NCBI GenBank assembly: GCA_947623585.1
Contig: CANQHA010000002.1
Location: forward strand, 169,566-233,565
Source of the DNA: an uncultured Clostridia bacterium
GTDB taxonomy: Bacteria; Bacillota; Clostridia; Oscillospirales; Ruminococcaceae
DNA length: 64,000 nt
Reading direction: 5' to 3'
The notes under the pieces are model-generated. The model did not search any database, was not told the DNA's origin, and worked only from the letters and a program-made list of their open reading frames with translations. Shown one piece after another: positions 9,229 to 17,835 of the stretch. Position 1 is the stretch's first letter; each line of letters opens with the position of its first letter. A program made the translations under genes and the position numbers.

Positions 9229-10404
9229 TCATATCGCCTCGCTGACGGATATCTCTCCGATCCTTATCGCGACGACGTTATAGTCGCTGTCGGTCGGCAC
9301 GAGGGTATAGATCATCGACTTTTCGACCGAATCAATCGAATCTATCCAATAGGTTATCGGCAGCTTGTAATCGACGGTGACTTCGATAACGCCGTTGTTC
9401 TCGACAAAAGAGGTCACCTCGGGGTAGTAAGCCGGAGACCTCGGGAAAGCCGGTATAGTATACATTCCGGTGTTCTCGTCGAAGTCAAACGAAATTTCGA
9501 CGTCGCCGACGGTTTTGTGAGTATAGCTGAGCCCCGGGCCGAACAGCTTGTTTATTCTTCTGTCGACGTCGATATACGAAACCTTATAGTTTCCGCCCGA
9601 GTACTCATAATATACCGAGGGGTTGAAGATGATGTCCCAGCAGGCGGCGGCGATGACCACGTCTTCGTTGAGCGACGACGCTCCGTCAAAGATAGGGGCG
9701 TCCGAGGCTACGAGCGGCATCAAAAAGTCTTCAAAATATTCCTCACGCTCCGAGGTATCTTTGCTGTTTTCGATAACCTCGGCGATCTTAAAGCCGGTCG
9801 CGATGATGCCGATGATCGTAAAAACGAGCACGAAAAGCCCGAATATAGTCTGCGCGGCATGAGAAAAGCTGACGTTTCGCGAGACCGTCGCGGGGACGGA
9901 ATACTCGTCCGGCTCGGTAAGGTCGGCGGCGTCCTCGTCGAGGGCTTCTTTGAGGTCTTCCTCGATCTCCCAGTCAAACTTGAACCTTTCGCGCAGGCGT
10001 TGTTTTTCGCTTTCGGTGATCTTTCGCTCGACGAATTCCTCATGAGGCATCTCGGGCTTGTCTTTTTGTTTTTCTTCCGCCGAGGGCTTCTTTTCGGGCT
10101 TGCTTTCCGGCTTGGGCTCCTTTTTCCGAGGCTTTTTCCCCTCGGGCTTATCCGCCTTGCTTTCGACCTCTTTAGGCTGCTCGTCGGATTTTTTATCGTC
10201 GGTTTTCTGCTCGTCCGGTTTTTGCTCGTCCGATTTTGCTTCGCTGACCGCGCTTTCGACCTGAGCCTCGGCGTTTGATTCGCCCGAAGATTCGGTATTA
10301 TCCGCGCCCTGAGCCTCTTCCGAGGTCGCGACTGCGCCCTCGCCCTGCTCCAGAACGGCCTCGTTTTCTTTTGAGGCTTTTTTCTTTTTGTTCTTTTTCA
10401 TCAT
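9229..10404 (-). CDS. Hypothetical membrane protein with Lys/Glu-rich N-terminal region
   Basis: Low-complexity KKNKKKKASKENE...KPEKKPSAEEKQ N-terminus, one TM (IFGLFVLVFTIIGIIATGFKI), soluble C-terminal domain; codon bias matches neighbours. Confidence 0.7.
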   Translation of the reverse strand: MMKKNKKKKASKENEAVLEQGEGAVATSEEAQGADNTESSGESNAEAQVESAVSEAKSDEQKPDEQKTDDKKSDEQPKEVESKADKPEGKKPRKKEPKPESKPEKKPSAEEKQKDKPEMPHEEFVERKITESEKQRLRERFKFDWEIEEDLKEALDEDAADLTEPDEYSVPATVSRNVSFSHAAQTIFGLFVLVFTIIGIIATGFKIAEVIENSKDTSEREEYFEDFLMPLVASDAPIFDGASSLNEDVVIAAACWDIIFNPSVYYEYSGGNYKVSYIDVDRRINKLFGPGLSYTHKTVGDVEISFDFDENTGMYTIPAFPRSPAYYPEVTSFVENNGVIEVTVDYKLPITYWIDSIDSVEKSMIYTLVPTDSDYNVVAIRIGEISVSEAI

Positions 10405-10420
10405 CTGTCCTCGCTTTGAA

Positions 10421-11671
10421 TTATTGACGTATCTGTCCGTTTCCGTTTATCAGATATTTTACCGTCGTGAGCTCTTTAAGGCCCATCGGGCCCCTTGCGT
10501 GCAGCTTTGCGGTCGAAATGCCTATCTCGGCACCGAGCCCCAGCTCGAAGCCGTCGGTAAATCTCGTTGAAGCGTTGACGTAAACCGCCGCCGCGTCGAT
10601 GCTCCGCTGAAATTCCTCTGCGGCGGGCAGGCTGTCGGTGACTATGCACTCCGAGTGGCCCGTCGAATATTTTCTTATATGGTTTATCGCGTCATAGATG
10701 TTGTCAACGACCTTTACCGCCAAAATATAATCGAGATATTCGGTCGCCCAATCTTCCTCACTTGCGGGCACAACGCAGTCGCCGAGTATCATTTTTGTTA
10801 TCTCGCAGCCGCGTATTTCGACCTTGTGCGCGTCGAGACGCTTTTTCAGCTTCGGAAGTATCTCCTCGGCGATATCCCGGTGCAAAAGAACGGTCTCGCA
10901 GGCGTTGCAGACGCCCGGGCGCTGAGTTTTCGCATTGTCGATAATATCTATCGCCATGGGAATGCTCGCCGCCGAATCGACATAGATATGGCAGTTTCCG
11001 ACGCCGGTCTCTATGACCGGAACGGTCGAATTTTCAACGCAGGCTCTTATCAGCCCCGCGCCGCCCCTCGGAATCAAAACGTCGATATATCCGTGGGCTT
11101 TCATCATCGCGTTCGCGGCTTCTCTCGAGGTGTCCGAAAGAAGCTGGATGCAGTCTGCGGGAAGACCCGCTTTTTCAAGGCAGGAGCGCATTATCTCGGC
11201 AAGAAAAACGTTTGTGTCCAAAGCGTCGCCCCCTCCGCGAAGTATCGCCGCGTTGCCGGATTTTAGGCAAAGCGCCGCCGCGTCAACGGTTACGTTCGGG
11301 CGGGATTCGTAAATTATCCCGACGACCCCGAGCGGCACGCGTATCTTTCTGACCCTAAGTCCGTTCGGTCTTGTCTCTCCCGAAACTATTTCTCCGACCG
11401 GATCGGTAAGCGATATCACCTGCAAAACTCCCTCGGCGATGCCCTCAATCCTCTTTTCGTTGAGATAAAGCCTGTCGGCAAGCGAGCTTTTTAAGCCCTT
11501 TGCCTCGGCTTTTTTAACGTCGCCGCGGTTCACGGCTATGATATCGCGCTTTTTTTCGCAAAGCTGCTCCGCGATGAGCTTTAGCGCGAGATTCTTTTTT
11601 CCCGAGTCGGCGGCCGCAATTTCCCTTGAAGCCTCTTTTGCGCGAAGCCCGACGGGTTCAAAATCAAACAT
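10421..11671 (-). CDS. proA: Gamma-glutamyl phosphate reductase
   Basis: PLGVVGIIYESRPNVTVDAAALCLKSGNAAILRGG; full length. Confidence 0.96.
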   Translation of the reverse strand: MFDFEPVGLRAKEASREIAAADSGKKNLALKLIAEQLCEKKRDIIAVNRGDVKKAEAKGLKSSLADRLYLNEKRIEGIAEGVLQVISLTDPVGEIVSGETRPNGLRVRKIRVPLGVVGIIYESRPNVTVDAAALCLKSGNAAILRGGGDALDTNVFLAEIMRSCLEKAGLPADCIQLLSDTSREAANAMMKAHGYIDVLIPRGGAGLIRACVENSTVPVIETGVGNCHIYVDSAASIPMAIDIIDNAKTQRPGVCNACETVLLHRDIAEEILPKLKKRLDAHKVEIRGCEITKMILGDCVVPASEEDWATEYLDYILAVKVVDNIYDAINHIRKYSTGHSECIVTDSLPAAEEFQRSIDAAAVYVNASTRFTDGFELGLGAEIGISTAKLHARGPMGLKELTTVKYLINGNGQIRQ

Positions 11672-12173
11672 TTTCGCACCTCGATTCTTTTTCGCTAAGT
11701 CCGTATAAAATCATTTCGGCCTCGTCGCCATAGGAGTCGGTGACGATCATCGACCCCTCGCGACTCATTCCGAGCTTTTTCATCAGCCCGACCGACCTGA
11801 TCGGGTCGGTGGTCTCGGCGATGAATTTTTTGACCGAAAGCTCCCTGAATCCGTAATCTATTACCGCCGAAAGCGCTTCAAAGGCATAGCCCTTCCGCCA
11901 AAACGCGCGGTTGAACACCCACCCGAGCTCATAAGTCCCGGGCGAGGTCGGGTTAAATAGGATATATCCGATCACCTTTCCGCCTTTGAGCTTTGCCGCA
12001 AGTGCGCCCTGCTTTTTGATGCAGAAGCCGTTCAGAAATTCCTCGGTCTGTTCTTTTGAAAACGGCGGTTCTAAAAATTTCATTGTCTCGGCGTCGCCGA
12101 GAATTTCATGAAGGTCTTCGGCGTCGCGCGGCTCAAACCGCCTGATTTCAAGCCGCTCGGTAGTGATAATCAT
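11664..12173 (-). CDS. GNAT family N-acetyltransferase (RimJ/RimL type)
   Basis: TERLEIRRFEPRDAEDL...GWVFNRAFWRKGYAFEALSAVIDYGF; overlaps the proA start by 8 nt. Confidence 0.85.
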   Translation of the reverse strand: MIITTERLEIRRFEPRDAEDLHEILGDAETMKFLEPPFSKEQTEEFLNGFCIKKQGALAAKLKGGKVIGYILFNPTSPGTYELGWVFNRAFWRKGYAFEALSAVIDYGFRELSVKKFIAETTDPIRSVGLMKKLGMSREGSMIVTDSYGDEAEMILYGLSEKESRCENV

Positions 12174-12174
12174 A

Positions 12175-12960
12175 TCAGTTTTTCGTTCCGGCGGCGAAAA
12201 GCGTGCCGATTATCTTTCCGTCAAAAACGTCGTAGAGATTGTCGGCCCGGTCGCCGTTTATGATGAGCATATCTATCCCGCTCGCGTTGGCGATCCTCGC
12301 CGCCCTAATCTTTGTTGACATTCCGCCGGTGCCGAGCGTCGTTCCCGCGCCCGAGGCTGATCTTTCAATGTCCTCGGTTATCTTCTCGACACGCGAGATC
12401 AGCTTTGCGTCGGGGTTGGTCCTCGGGTTTTTGTCGTAAAGTCCGTCGATGTCCGACATTATGATGAGCAGGTCGGCGTTCACAATCACCGAGACTATCG
12501 CGGCGAGGCTGTCGTTCTCTCCGACCTCAAGCTCCAGCTCGTCGATGGCGACGACGTCGTTTTCGTTCACAATGGGTATCGCGCCCGAGGCGAGAATTCT
12601 TTCAAGCGCGTTGACGACGTTTTCCTTGCGCTCGTCTGAAAGAACGTATTTTGTCAAAAGCACCTGCGCGACGGTGATGTTGTATTCTCCGAAAAGGCGG
12701 TCGTACATATTCATCAGCTCGCACTGGCCGACGGCGGCGCAGGCCTGCTTTGAGGGGGTGTCTTTAGGTCTTGAGGTCAGGCCCAGCTTTGCCATGCCGA
12801 GGCCGATCGCCCCCGACGTCACAAGTATTATCTCTCTCCCCGAATTTTTTATATCCGAGAGGGTCTTCACAAGGGCTTCGATGTGTCTCAGGTTAAAGCT
12901 GCCCGAGGCGTGCGTCAGCGTCGATGTGCCGACTTTTACGACGACTCTTTTTTTATACAT
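12175..12960 (-). CDS. proB: Glutamate 5-kinase
   Basis: MYKKRVVVKVGTSTLTH...ILVTSGAIGLG...IPIVNENDVVA...GTGGMSTKIRAARIA; start set at ATG 12960. Confidence 0.95.
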   Translation of the reverse strand: MYKKRVVVKVGTSTLTHASGSFNLRHIEALVKTLSDIKNSGREIILVTSGAIGLGMAKLGLTSRPKDTPSKQACAAVGQCELMNMYDRLFGEYNITVAQVLLTKYVLSDERKENVVNALERILASGAIPIVNENDVVAIDELELEVGENDSLAAIVSVIVNADLLIIMSDIDGLYDKNPRTNPDAKLISRVEKITEDIERSASGAGTTLGTGGMSTKIRAARIANASGIDMLIINGDRADNLYDVFDGKIIGTLFAAGTKN

Positions 12961-12964
12961 TTTA

Positions 12965-13933
12965 TCACCGCTTTGCAACGTTGTTTTTCTCTTTTCCCGA
13001 AAGGTATGCGAGCAGATTTTCTCTCACCAAGTCCACAAGCCGAATGCGCGTTTCAAGCGGCGCCCAAGCTATATGCGGGGTGATGAAGCAGTTTTTTGCG
13101 CCCAGAAGCGGGCAGTATTTATCCATCGGCTCGACGGTGAGAACGTCGGCTCCGAAGCCGGCGATTTTTCCCTCGTCGAGGGCTTTTCTCAGCGCCGGCT
13201 CGTCGATAGTTCCGCCTCGCGAGGTGTTTATCAGAAGCGCGGTATTTTTCATCAGCGAAAGGGTCTTTTCGTTGATCAGCTTCTCGGTCTCGGGGGTCAG
13301 CGGGCAGTGCAGCGTGACTATATCCGATATTTTAAGAAGCTGCTCGAGGTTTGTGACATGGATCCCGTCACGGTTTTCGGGCGGGGTCCTTGTGCAGACG
13401 GCGACGTTCATTCCGAAAGAGAGGGCTATCTTAGCGACTGCTTTTCCTATCGCCCCGTAGCCGATTATTCCTATCGTTTTGCCCGAAAGCTCGAAAAGCG
13501 GCGGTCCGAAATGAGTGAACAGCTTTGAAAAGCACCATTCTCCGTGAGAGGTGTATTCGGAATACTTCGAGACGCTCGAATAGTGGTGAAGTATCAGCGC
13601 AAAGGTGTGCTGCGCGACGGAGCTCGTCGAATACCCCGGAACGTTTGAAACGACGGCACCGCGCTCCTTTGCGGCGGCGACGTCAACGTTATTGTAGCCG
13701 GTTGCGAAAACGCCGACGAATTTTAAATTCGGGCATTTTTCAAAGACCTCACGTGATATCATGCACTTGTTCGTCAAAACGATCTCGGCGTCTTTAATAC
13801 GATCGGCGACCTCGTCGGGCTTTGAATAGGCGTAAACCTCGGTGTCGCAAAGCGAGGTCAGCGGCTCGAGCGAAACGTCGCCGTCGGTGACGGTCGAAGC
13901 GTCCAAAATGACGGCTTTTTTCTTCTCGCTCAT
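12965..13933 (-). CDS. D-2-hydroxyacid dehydrogenase (glycerate dehydrogenase-like)
   Basis: GKTIGIIGYGAIGKAVAKIA Rossmann motif, LLINTSRGGTIDE, TPHIAWAP. Confidence 0.9.
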   Translation of the reverse strand: MSEKKKAVILDASTVTDGDVSLEPLTSLCDTEVYAYSKPDEVADRIKDAEIVLTNKCMISREVFEKCPNLKFVGVFATGYNNVDVAAAKERGAVVSNVPGYSTSSVAQHTFALILHHYSSVSKYSEYTSHGEWCFSKLFTHFGPPLFELSGKTIGIIGYGAIGKAVAKIALSFGMNVAVCTRTPPENRDGIHVTNLEQLLKISDIVTLHCPLTPETEKLINEKTLSLMKNTALLINTSRGGTIDEPALRKALDEGKIAGFGADVLTVEPMDKYCPLLGAKNCFITPHIAWAPLETRIRLVDLVRENLLAYLSGKEKNNVAKR

Positions 13934-13934
13934 A

Positions 13935-14393
13935 TCAGTGATCCTCAAACGCGTTTTTAATAACGTCGTTGCCGTCGTCGGCCAGCTTTTGCATTTCCGA
14001 TCTCACCAGCTTGTCGATGTCTTCAAGGTCGTCGGCGTCGGGCGCAGGTCCTTCAGATGGATTCTCCTGCAATTTTTTCGCTTTTTCTGCTTCGCGCCGG
14101 GTCCGCCATTCTCTCAGGCTGACAAAAATCAGCGCCGCAAACAAAACGATCTCGCAAATCCCAACGGCAAGCGCGGTGAGGTTGTCATGATAAAACTGAA
14201 GTATCAGCGTCGCGTCGCAGATAAGCGCCCATATCAGCGAGGAGACCTCTTTTTTTCTGAAATAGATGAGCAAAAACACGACGGTGGCGAATATGCAAAA
14301 TCCGATGTGTATTCCGGTCGGCACCGGAGTAAACCGGCTCCTGAGCATTTCGGTCTGTGAGGGCAGGAACATAAAAACAGCTTCCTTTCGCAA
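13935..14393 (-). CDS. Hypothetical membrane protein (3-4 TM)
   Basis: GIHIGFCIFATVVFLLIYF, VGICEIVLFAALIFVSL hydrophobic segments; codon bias as in neighbours. Confidence 0.6.
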   Translation of the reverse strand: MRKEAVFMFLPSQTEMLRSRFTPVPTGIHIGFCIFATVVFLLIYFRKKEVSSLIWALICDATLILQFYHDNLTALAVGICEIVLFAALIFVSLREWRTRREAEKAKKLQENPSEGPAPDADDLEDIDKLVRSEMQKLADDGNDVIKNAFEDH

Positions 14394-14438
14394 TATTTAG
14401 AACAGTATAGCACATATTGAGAAAAAATGCAAGATGGG

Positions 14439-14520
14439 TGATGTGACCTAAACGGTCACATCAAGAAGATAGAAATTAGAGGTTAGAGGTTAGAGTATCA
14501 AGGTGTCGCCTGCGGCGAGG
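14439..14520. repeat. Second intergenic repeat module (hairpin plus GTTAGAG/GGTGTCGCC tail), copy 1
   Basis: gatgtgacctaaacggtcacatcaagaagatagaaattagaggttagaggttagagtatcaaggtgtcgcc; near-identical at 17193-17275 and reverse-complemented at about 27150-27231. Confidence 0.85.
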
Positions 14521-14586
14521 ATTCAAAATGCGGGGGATAATGAGCGGGGTAAGATGTAAGGCGAGGGGCGGGCGACGTTTGGCAGG

Positions 14587-14814
14587 AAAAAGGTATTCAA
14601 TCATTCCATCTGGCGATAGAATGATTTCATGCTATCGTCTATCACCCCACCCCCACTATGTTGCCTGCGGAGAGGATAAGTATGATAGCCCCCGCCCCTC
14701 GAGGGGCGGGGGCTTCGCATTTGTCCCTATTCGTAGAAAGTGCGGCGGGGGTGGGGTGATTTAAAATAGTATGAAATCTTTACCTCGTGAGAGGGAAAGA
14801 TTGAATACCTTTTA
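14587..14814. repeat. Palindromic multi-hairpin intergenic element, copy B
   Basis: AAAAAGGTATTCAATCATTCCATC...GATAGAATGATT arm, CACCCCACCCCCAC / GCGGGGGTGGGGTG, central GCCCCCGCCCCTCGAGGGGCGGGGGC, AAATCTTTACCTC/GAGGGAAAGATT arm, GAATACCTTTT end. Confidence 0.9.
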
Positions 14815-14870
14815 CCCGCTCGGGCGGAGCTTCCGCCAAACGCAGGTATAACGCGCCTCACCTGCAAATC

Positions 14871-15185
14871 TTACTCTTCCCCCTGCTTTTCCTCCGCCAG
14901 CTTTCTCATTCTTTCCCTCGCGGCAAGGTCCTCGGCCATGAGGTCAAAAACGGCGTCTTCCGAGAGGACGCCCCTTTTCAGACCGTGCGGAAAAAGCCCC
15001 GCGTCGTCGGCACGAAGGTCGTCGAGCCATTCTCCGCCCGAATAATATTCAAAAAGCTCCTTCATGCCGCCGAGCGCGGCCTCATATTTTTCAAGCGCGG
15101 AGCTGAGCTGTGAGACAGCCTCCGACGACTCGTCAAGAAGCCGCTCCATTTTTCTCACGCGCTCGGTCCTTGAAGATATATCCAT
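14871..15185 (-). CDS. DUF4298 domain-containing protein
   Basis: RMERLLDESSEAVSQL...YYSGGEWLDDLRADDAGLFPHGLKRGVLSEDAVFDLM pattern. Confidence 0.7.
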   Translation of the reverse strand: MDISSRTERVRKMERLLDESSEAVSQLSSALEKYEAALGGMKELFEYYSGGEWLDDLRADDAGLFPHGLKRGVLSEDAVFDLMAEDLAARERMRKLAEEKQGEE

Positions 15186-15204
15186 TTTTTCCTCCGAAAT
15201 CTTC

Positions 15205-17109
15205 TTATTTTTCTTTTCGAGCAGTTACGCCGAGCGAAAGAATCCTCGGCAAGACCGCCGATACGACTTCAACTGCCGAACCCGCGACAATTCCTATCGA
15301 ACAGCCCGAGAAAACGCAGAGAAGCGCCGCAGTCAAAAGCGCGGCCGCCCTTAAAACGGCAAGCGCCGAAAGGCTCAGCTTTTCTAATTTTTCGGCCGAG
15401 GCGGAAAGCGAAAGCGCGTGCATGACGTCTCTTAAATCGTTTCGCAAAAGCACCGCCGAGGCGCTCTTTTTTGCCGCCTCTGCTCCCGAAGCGAGCGCAA
15501 AGGAAAAATCAGCGGCTTTAAGCGCGGCGCAGTCGCCGACGCCGTCGCCTATCATTATGACCGCTCCGCTTCCGCGAAGCCCGCAGACATACTTCATGAT
15601 ATCCTCGCCCGAAAGCTCGGCTTCGCAGCCCTTTGCGCCAAGCTCCGAGGCTTCGCTTTCAAGCGCTTCGCCCATGCCGCCGGTCGCAAGGTATGACGGT
15701 ATGCCGCGCTCGGAAAGCATTTTCACCGCCGCCGAGGCGTTGGGCTTTATTCTGTCCGAAACCGCAATCAGCCCCAAGGCTTCGTCGGCGCGAAACAGCG
15801 CAAACACTGTCTTTTTGCCCTCGCCGAGCCGAGGATATTCCCCGGCGAACGGCGAAACGTCTTCATAAAGCGACGAAAGCTCGACCCTGCCGCCGTCTAC
15901 GATACCGGTCAGCTTTCCCGCAAGGCGCTCGGGCGCAATGCAGGGCGGAACGGCTATGCCTTTCAAGCGGCACTGCTCGGTCACCGCCTCAAACGGCGGC
16001 TCGTAAAACTCCGCGCAAAGCGCGGCCGCAAGGCGAATCACCGAATCCTCGTCTAAGTCTGAAAGGCTCACGACATCGCAAACGCTCAGCTTGCCGACCG
16101 TCGCCGTCCCGGTTCTGTCGATGACCGCGCAGCCGACCTTTTCAAGCCTTGAAAGCGCCGACGGGTCTTTGAGCAGAATGCCCTCGGTCTCGGCCTTTGA
16201 AGCGGCGGAGAGATCTACCCTCGCCCTTGCAAGAGAAAAGCCGCAGGGGCAGAGCAAAATGAGCGTTGCGATCGCAAAGAACGCGCCCGAATCTGCTCCC
16301 GCCAAGAAAGAGACCGCCGCCGCAATAATTATCGCGAGCGCGCAGCCTATCAGCCCGCAAGCCCTCGTAAAGCGCCTCGTGAAGCCGTTCTGAAGCGGCT
16401 TCTGCGCGGTTTTATAAGAGTATATGAGCCGGTCGAGGCGGCTTTCGCCGCCCAGTGCGCGGGCTGTCAGAAAGCCGCTGATATTTCTTGAACCCGCAAA
16501 AACATAATCGCCCTCGCTTTTGAAAGCCGGCGCCAGCTCGCCGGTCACCGCCTTTTCGTCGAGGTCGGAGCGTCCGGCAATTATCTCGGCGTCGCAGGGG
16601 ACCGCGCTGTCGGGGCGTATCGTCAGAATGTCCCCCTCTTTGACCTCAGAGGCGGGCAGCCTTTCCTCGGCACCGTCTCTGAGAACGGTCGCCTCGCAGA
16701 GCTTCATCGACTCCAAAAGCGCAAGCGCGGATTCCTTGGGCTTAGTCTTCGACGAGGCGTAATCACCAAGCAGCGAAAGCAATATCGCCGCGGAGCAGGG
16801 CGCGAACAAAAGCCGCTCGGCGCCGCGCTCGGTGAAAACTATCATGAAAATCTCATAGAGCGAAAAGCTCAGCCCGAATATCACCGCAAGAACGACGAAA
16901 AATTCTTCGTTGAGGCGCTGCGACCGAAAAACGGAAAAGCCCCGCAAAAAGACCCTTCGGCCGAAAAACGCCGACGGCAGAAACAAAACAAGCTCGATCA
17001 GCGCCGCCAAAAAGGGCGCTCCGCCCAAAATACCCGACGCCGTGAACGCGCAAAGCAGCGCAAACGACGCAAATACCGCTGATATCCCCCAAACCGACGG
17101 CCTCGGCAT
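15205..17109 (-). CDS. Divergent P-type ATPase (P1B-like) with altered catalytic motifs
   Basis: LCPCGFSLA (CPC) TM motif, DRTGT in place of DKTGT, VTGEL in place of TGES, GDGVGD in place of GDGxND; start set at ATG 17109 with a GGAG RBS. Confidence 0.85.
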   Translation of the reverse strand: MPRPSVWGISAVFASFALLCAFTASGILGGAPFLAALIELVLFLPSAFFGRRVFLRGFSVFRSQRLNEEFFVVLAVIFGLSFSLYEIFMIVFTERGAERLLFAPCSAAILLSLLGDYASSKTKPKESALALLESMKLCEATVLRDGAEERLPASEVKEGDILTIRPDSAVPCDAEIIAGRSDLDEKAVTGELAPAFKSEGDYVFAGSRNISGFLTARALGGESRLDRLIYSYKTAQKPLQNGFTRRFTRACGLIGCALAIIIAAAVSFLAGADSGAFFAIATLILLCPCGFSLARARVDLSAASKAETEGILLKDPSALSRLEKVGCAVIDRTGTATVGKLSVCDVVSLSDLDEDSVIRLAAALCAEFYEPPFEAVTEQCRLKGIAVPPCIAPERLAGKLTGIVDGGRVELSSLYEDVSPFAGEYPRLGEGKKTVFALFRADEALGLIAVSDRIKPNASAAVKMLSERGIPSYLATGGMGEALESEASELGAKGCEAELSGEDIMKYVCGLRGSGAVIMIGDGVGDCAALKAADFSFALASGAEAAKKSASAVLLRNDLRDVMHALSLSASAEKLEKLSLSALAVLRAAALLTAALLCVFSGCSIGIVAGSAVEVVSAVLPRILSLGVTARKEK

Positions 17110-17192
17110 GATGATTCTCCTTTCGCAAAACGCAGAATATGCTGTAATTGTATAAATTATAGCATATTGCGGCAAAAAACGCAAGATGGGGT

Positions 17193-17275
17193 GATGTGAC
17201 CTAAGGGTCACATCAAGAAGATAGGAATTAGAGGTTAGAGGTTAGAGTTTCAAGGTGTCGCCTGCGGAGAGGGTT
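17193..17275. repeat. Second intergenic repeat module, copy 2
   Basis: gatgtgacctaagggtcacatcaagaagataggaattagaggttagaggttagagtttcaaggtgtcgcctgcgg. Confidence 0.85.
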
Positions 17276-17339
17276 TTAAAATGTGGAGGATAATGAGAGG
17301 GGTAAGATATACGTCGAGGAGCGGGCGACGTTCGGTGGG

Positions 17340-17574
17340 AAAAAGGTATTCAATCATTCCATCTGACGATAGAATGATTTCATGCTATCGTTTATCACCC
17401 CACCCCCGCAGTACGTTTGACGAATAGGGACAAATGCGAACGCCCCCTCCCCTTAAAAGGGGAGGGGGCGGCTCAGTTGCTCAAACCCGCAGGCACAGTA
17501 GCGGGGGTGGGGTGATGAGCGATAGCATTCGCTAAAATTCCGCCCCGAGGCGGGATTTTGCGAATACCTTTTTA
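17340..17574. repeat. Palindromic multi-hairpin intergenic element, copy C
   Basis: Left arm like copy B (AATCATTCC..GAATGATT), right arm is the reverse complement of the copy A left arm (TTCGCTAAAATTCCGCCCCGAGGCGGGATTTTGCGAA); central GCCCCCTCCCCTTAAAAGGGGAGGGGGC. Confidence 0.9.
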
Positions 17575-17835
17575 CAGGTCACCTCGTCTCCCTCCAACCG
17601 CATGAACTCCCGCACTCCGCCACCTCACAATATGCCCTTCCTCTTTCCTCAAAAAATAACCCCTCTTCGTCAAAATATTCAGTTTTCGGGGTTGATTTTT
17701 GTTGACAAAAAATTATCACAAGATGTTGACATTTTTCGGAAATAGGAGTACCATATACATATGCTTTTATTTTAGGGGAATTTTCCCGAAAAGCAAAAAT
17801 GCGGATTTGATTCACGCTCCGCGCAAAAGAAAGGA

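Noticed and set aside
9517-10278. 253-aa plus-strand ORF with Phe/Leu/Gly-rich repeats
   Set aside because: Antisense of the Lys/Glu-rich N-terminus of the minus-strand membrane protein; hydrophobicity is an artefact.
17640-17835. Purine riboswitch upstream of the NCS2 permease
   Set aside because: Looked for the conserved purine aptamer core and paired loops; none seen.
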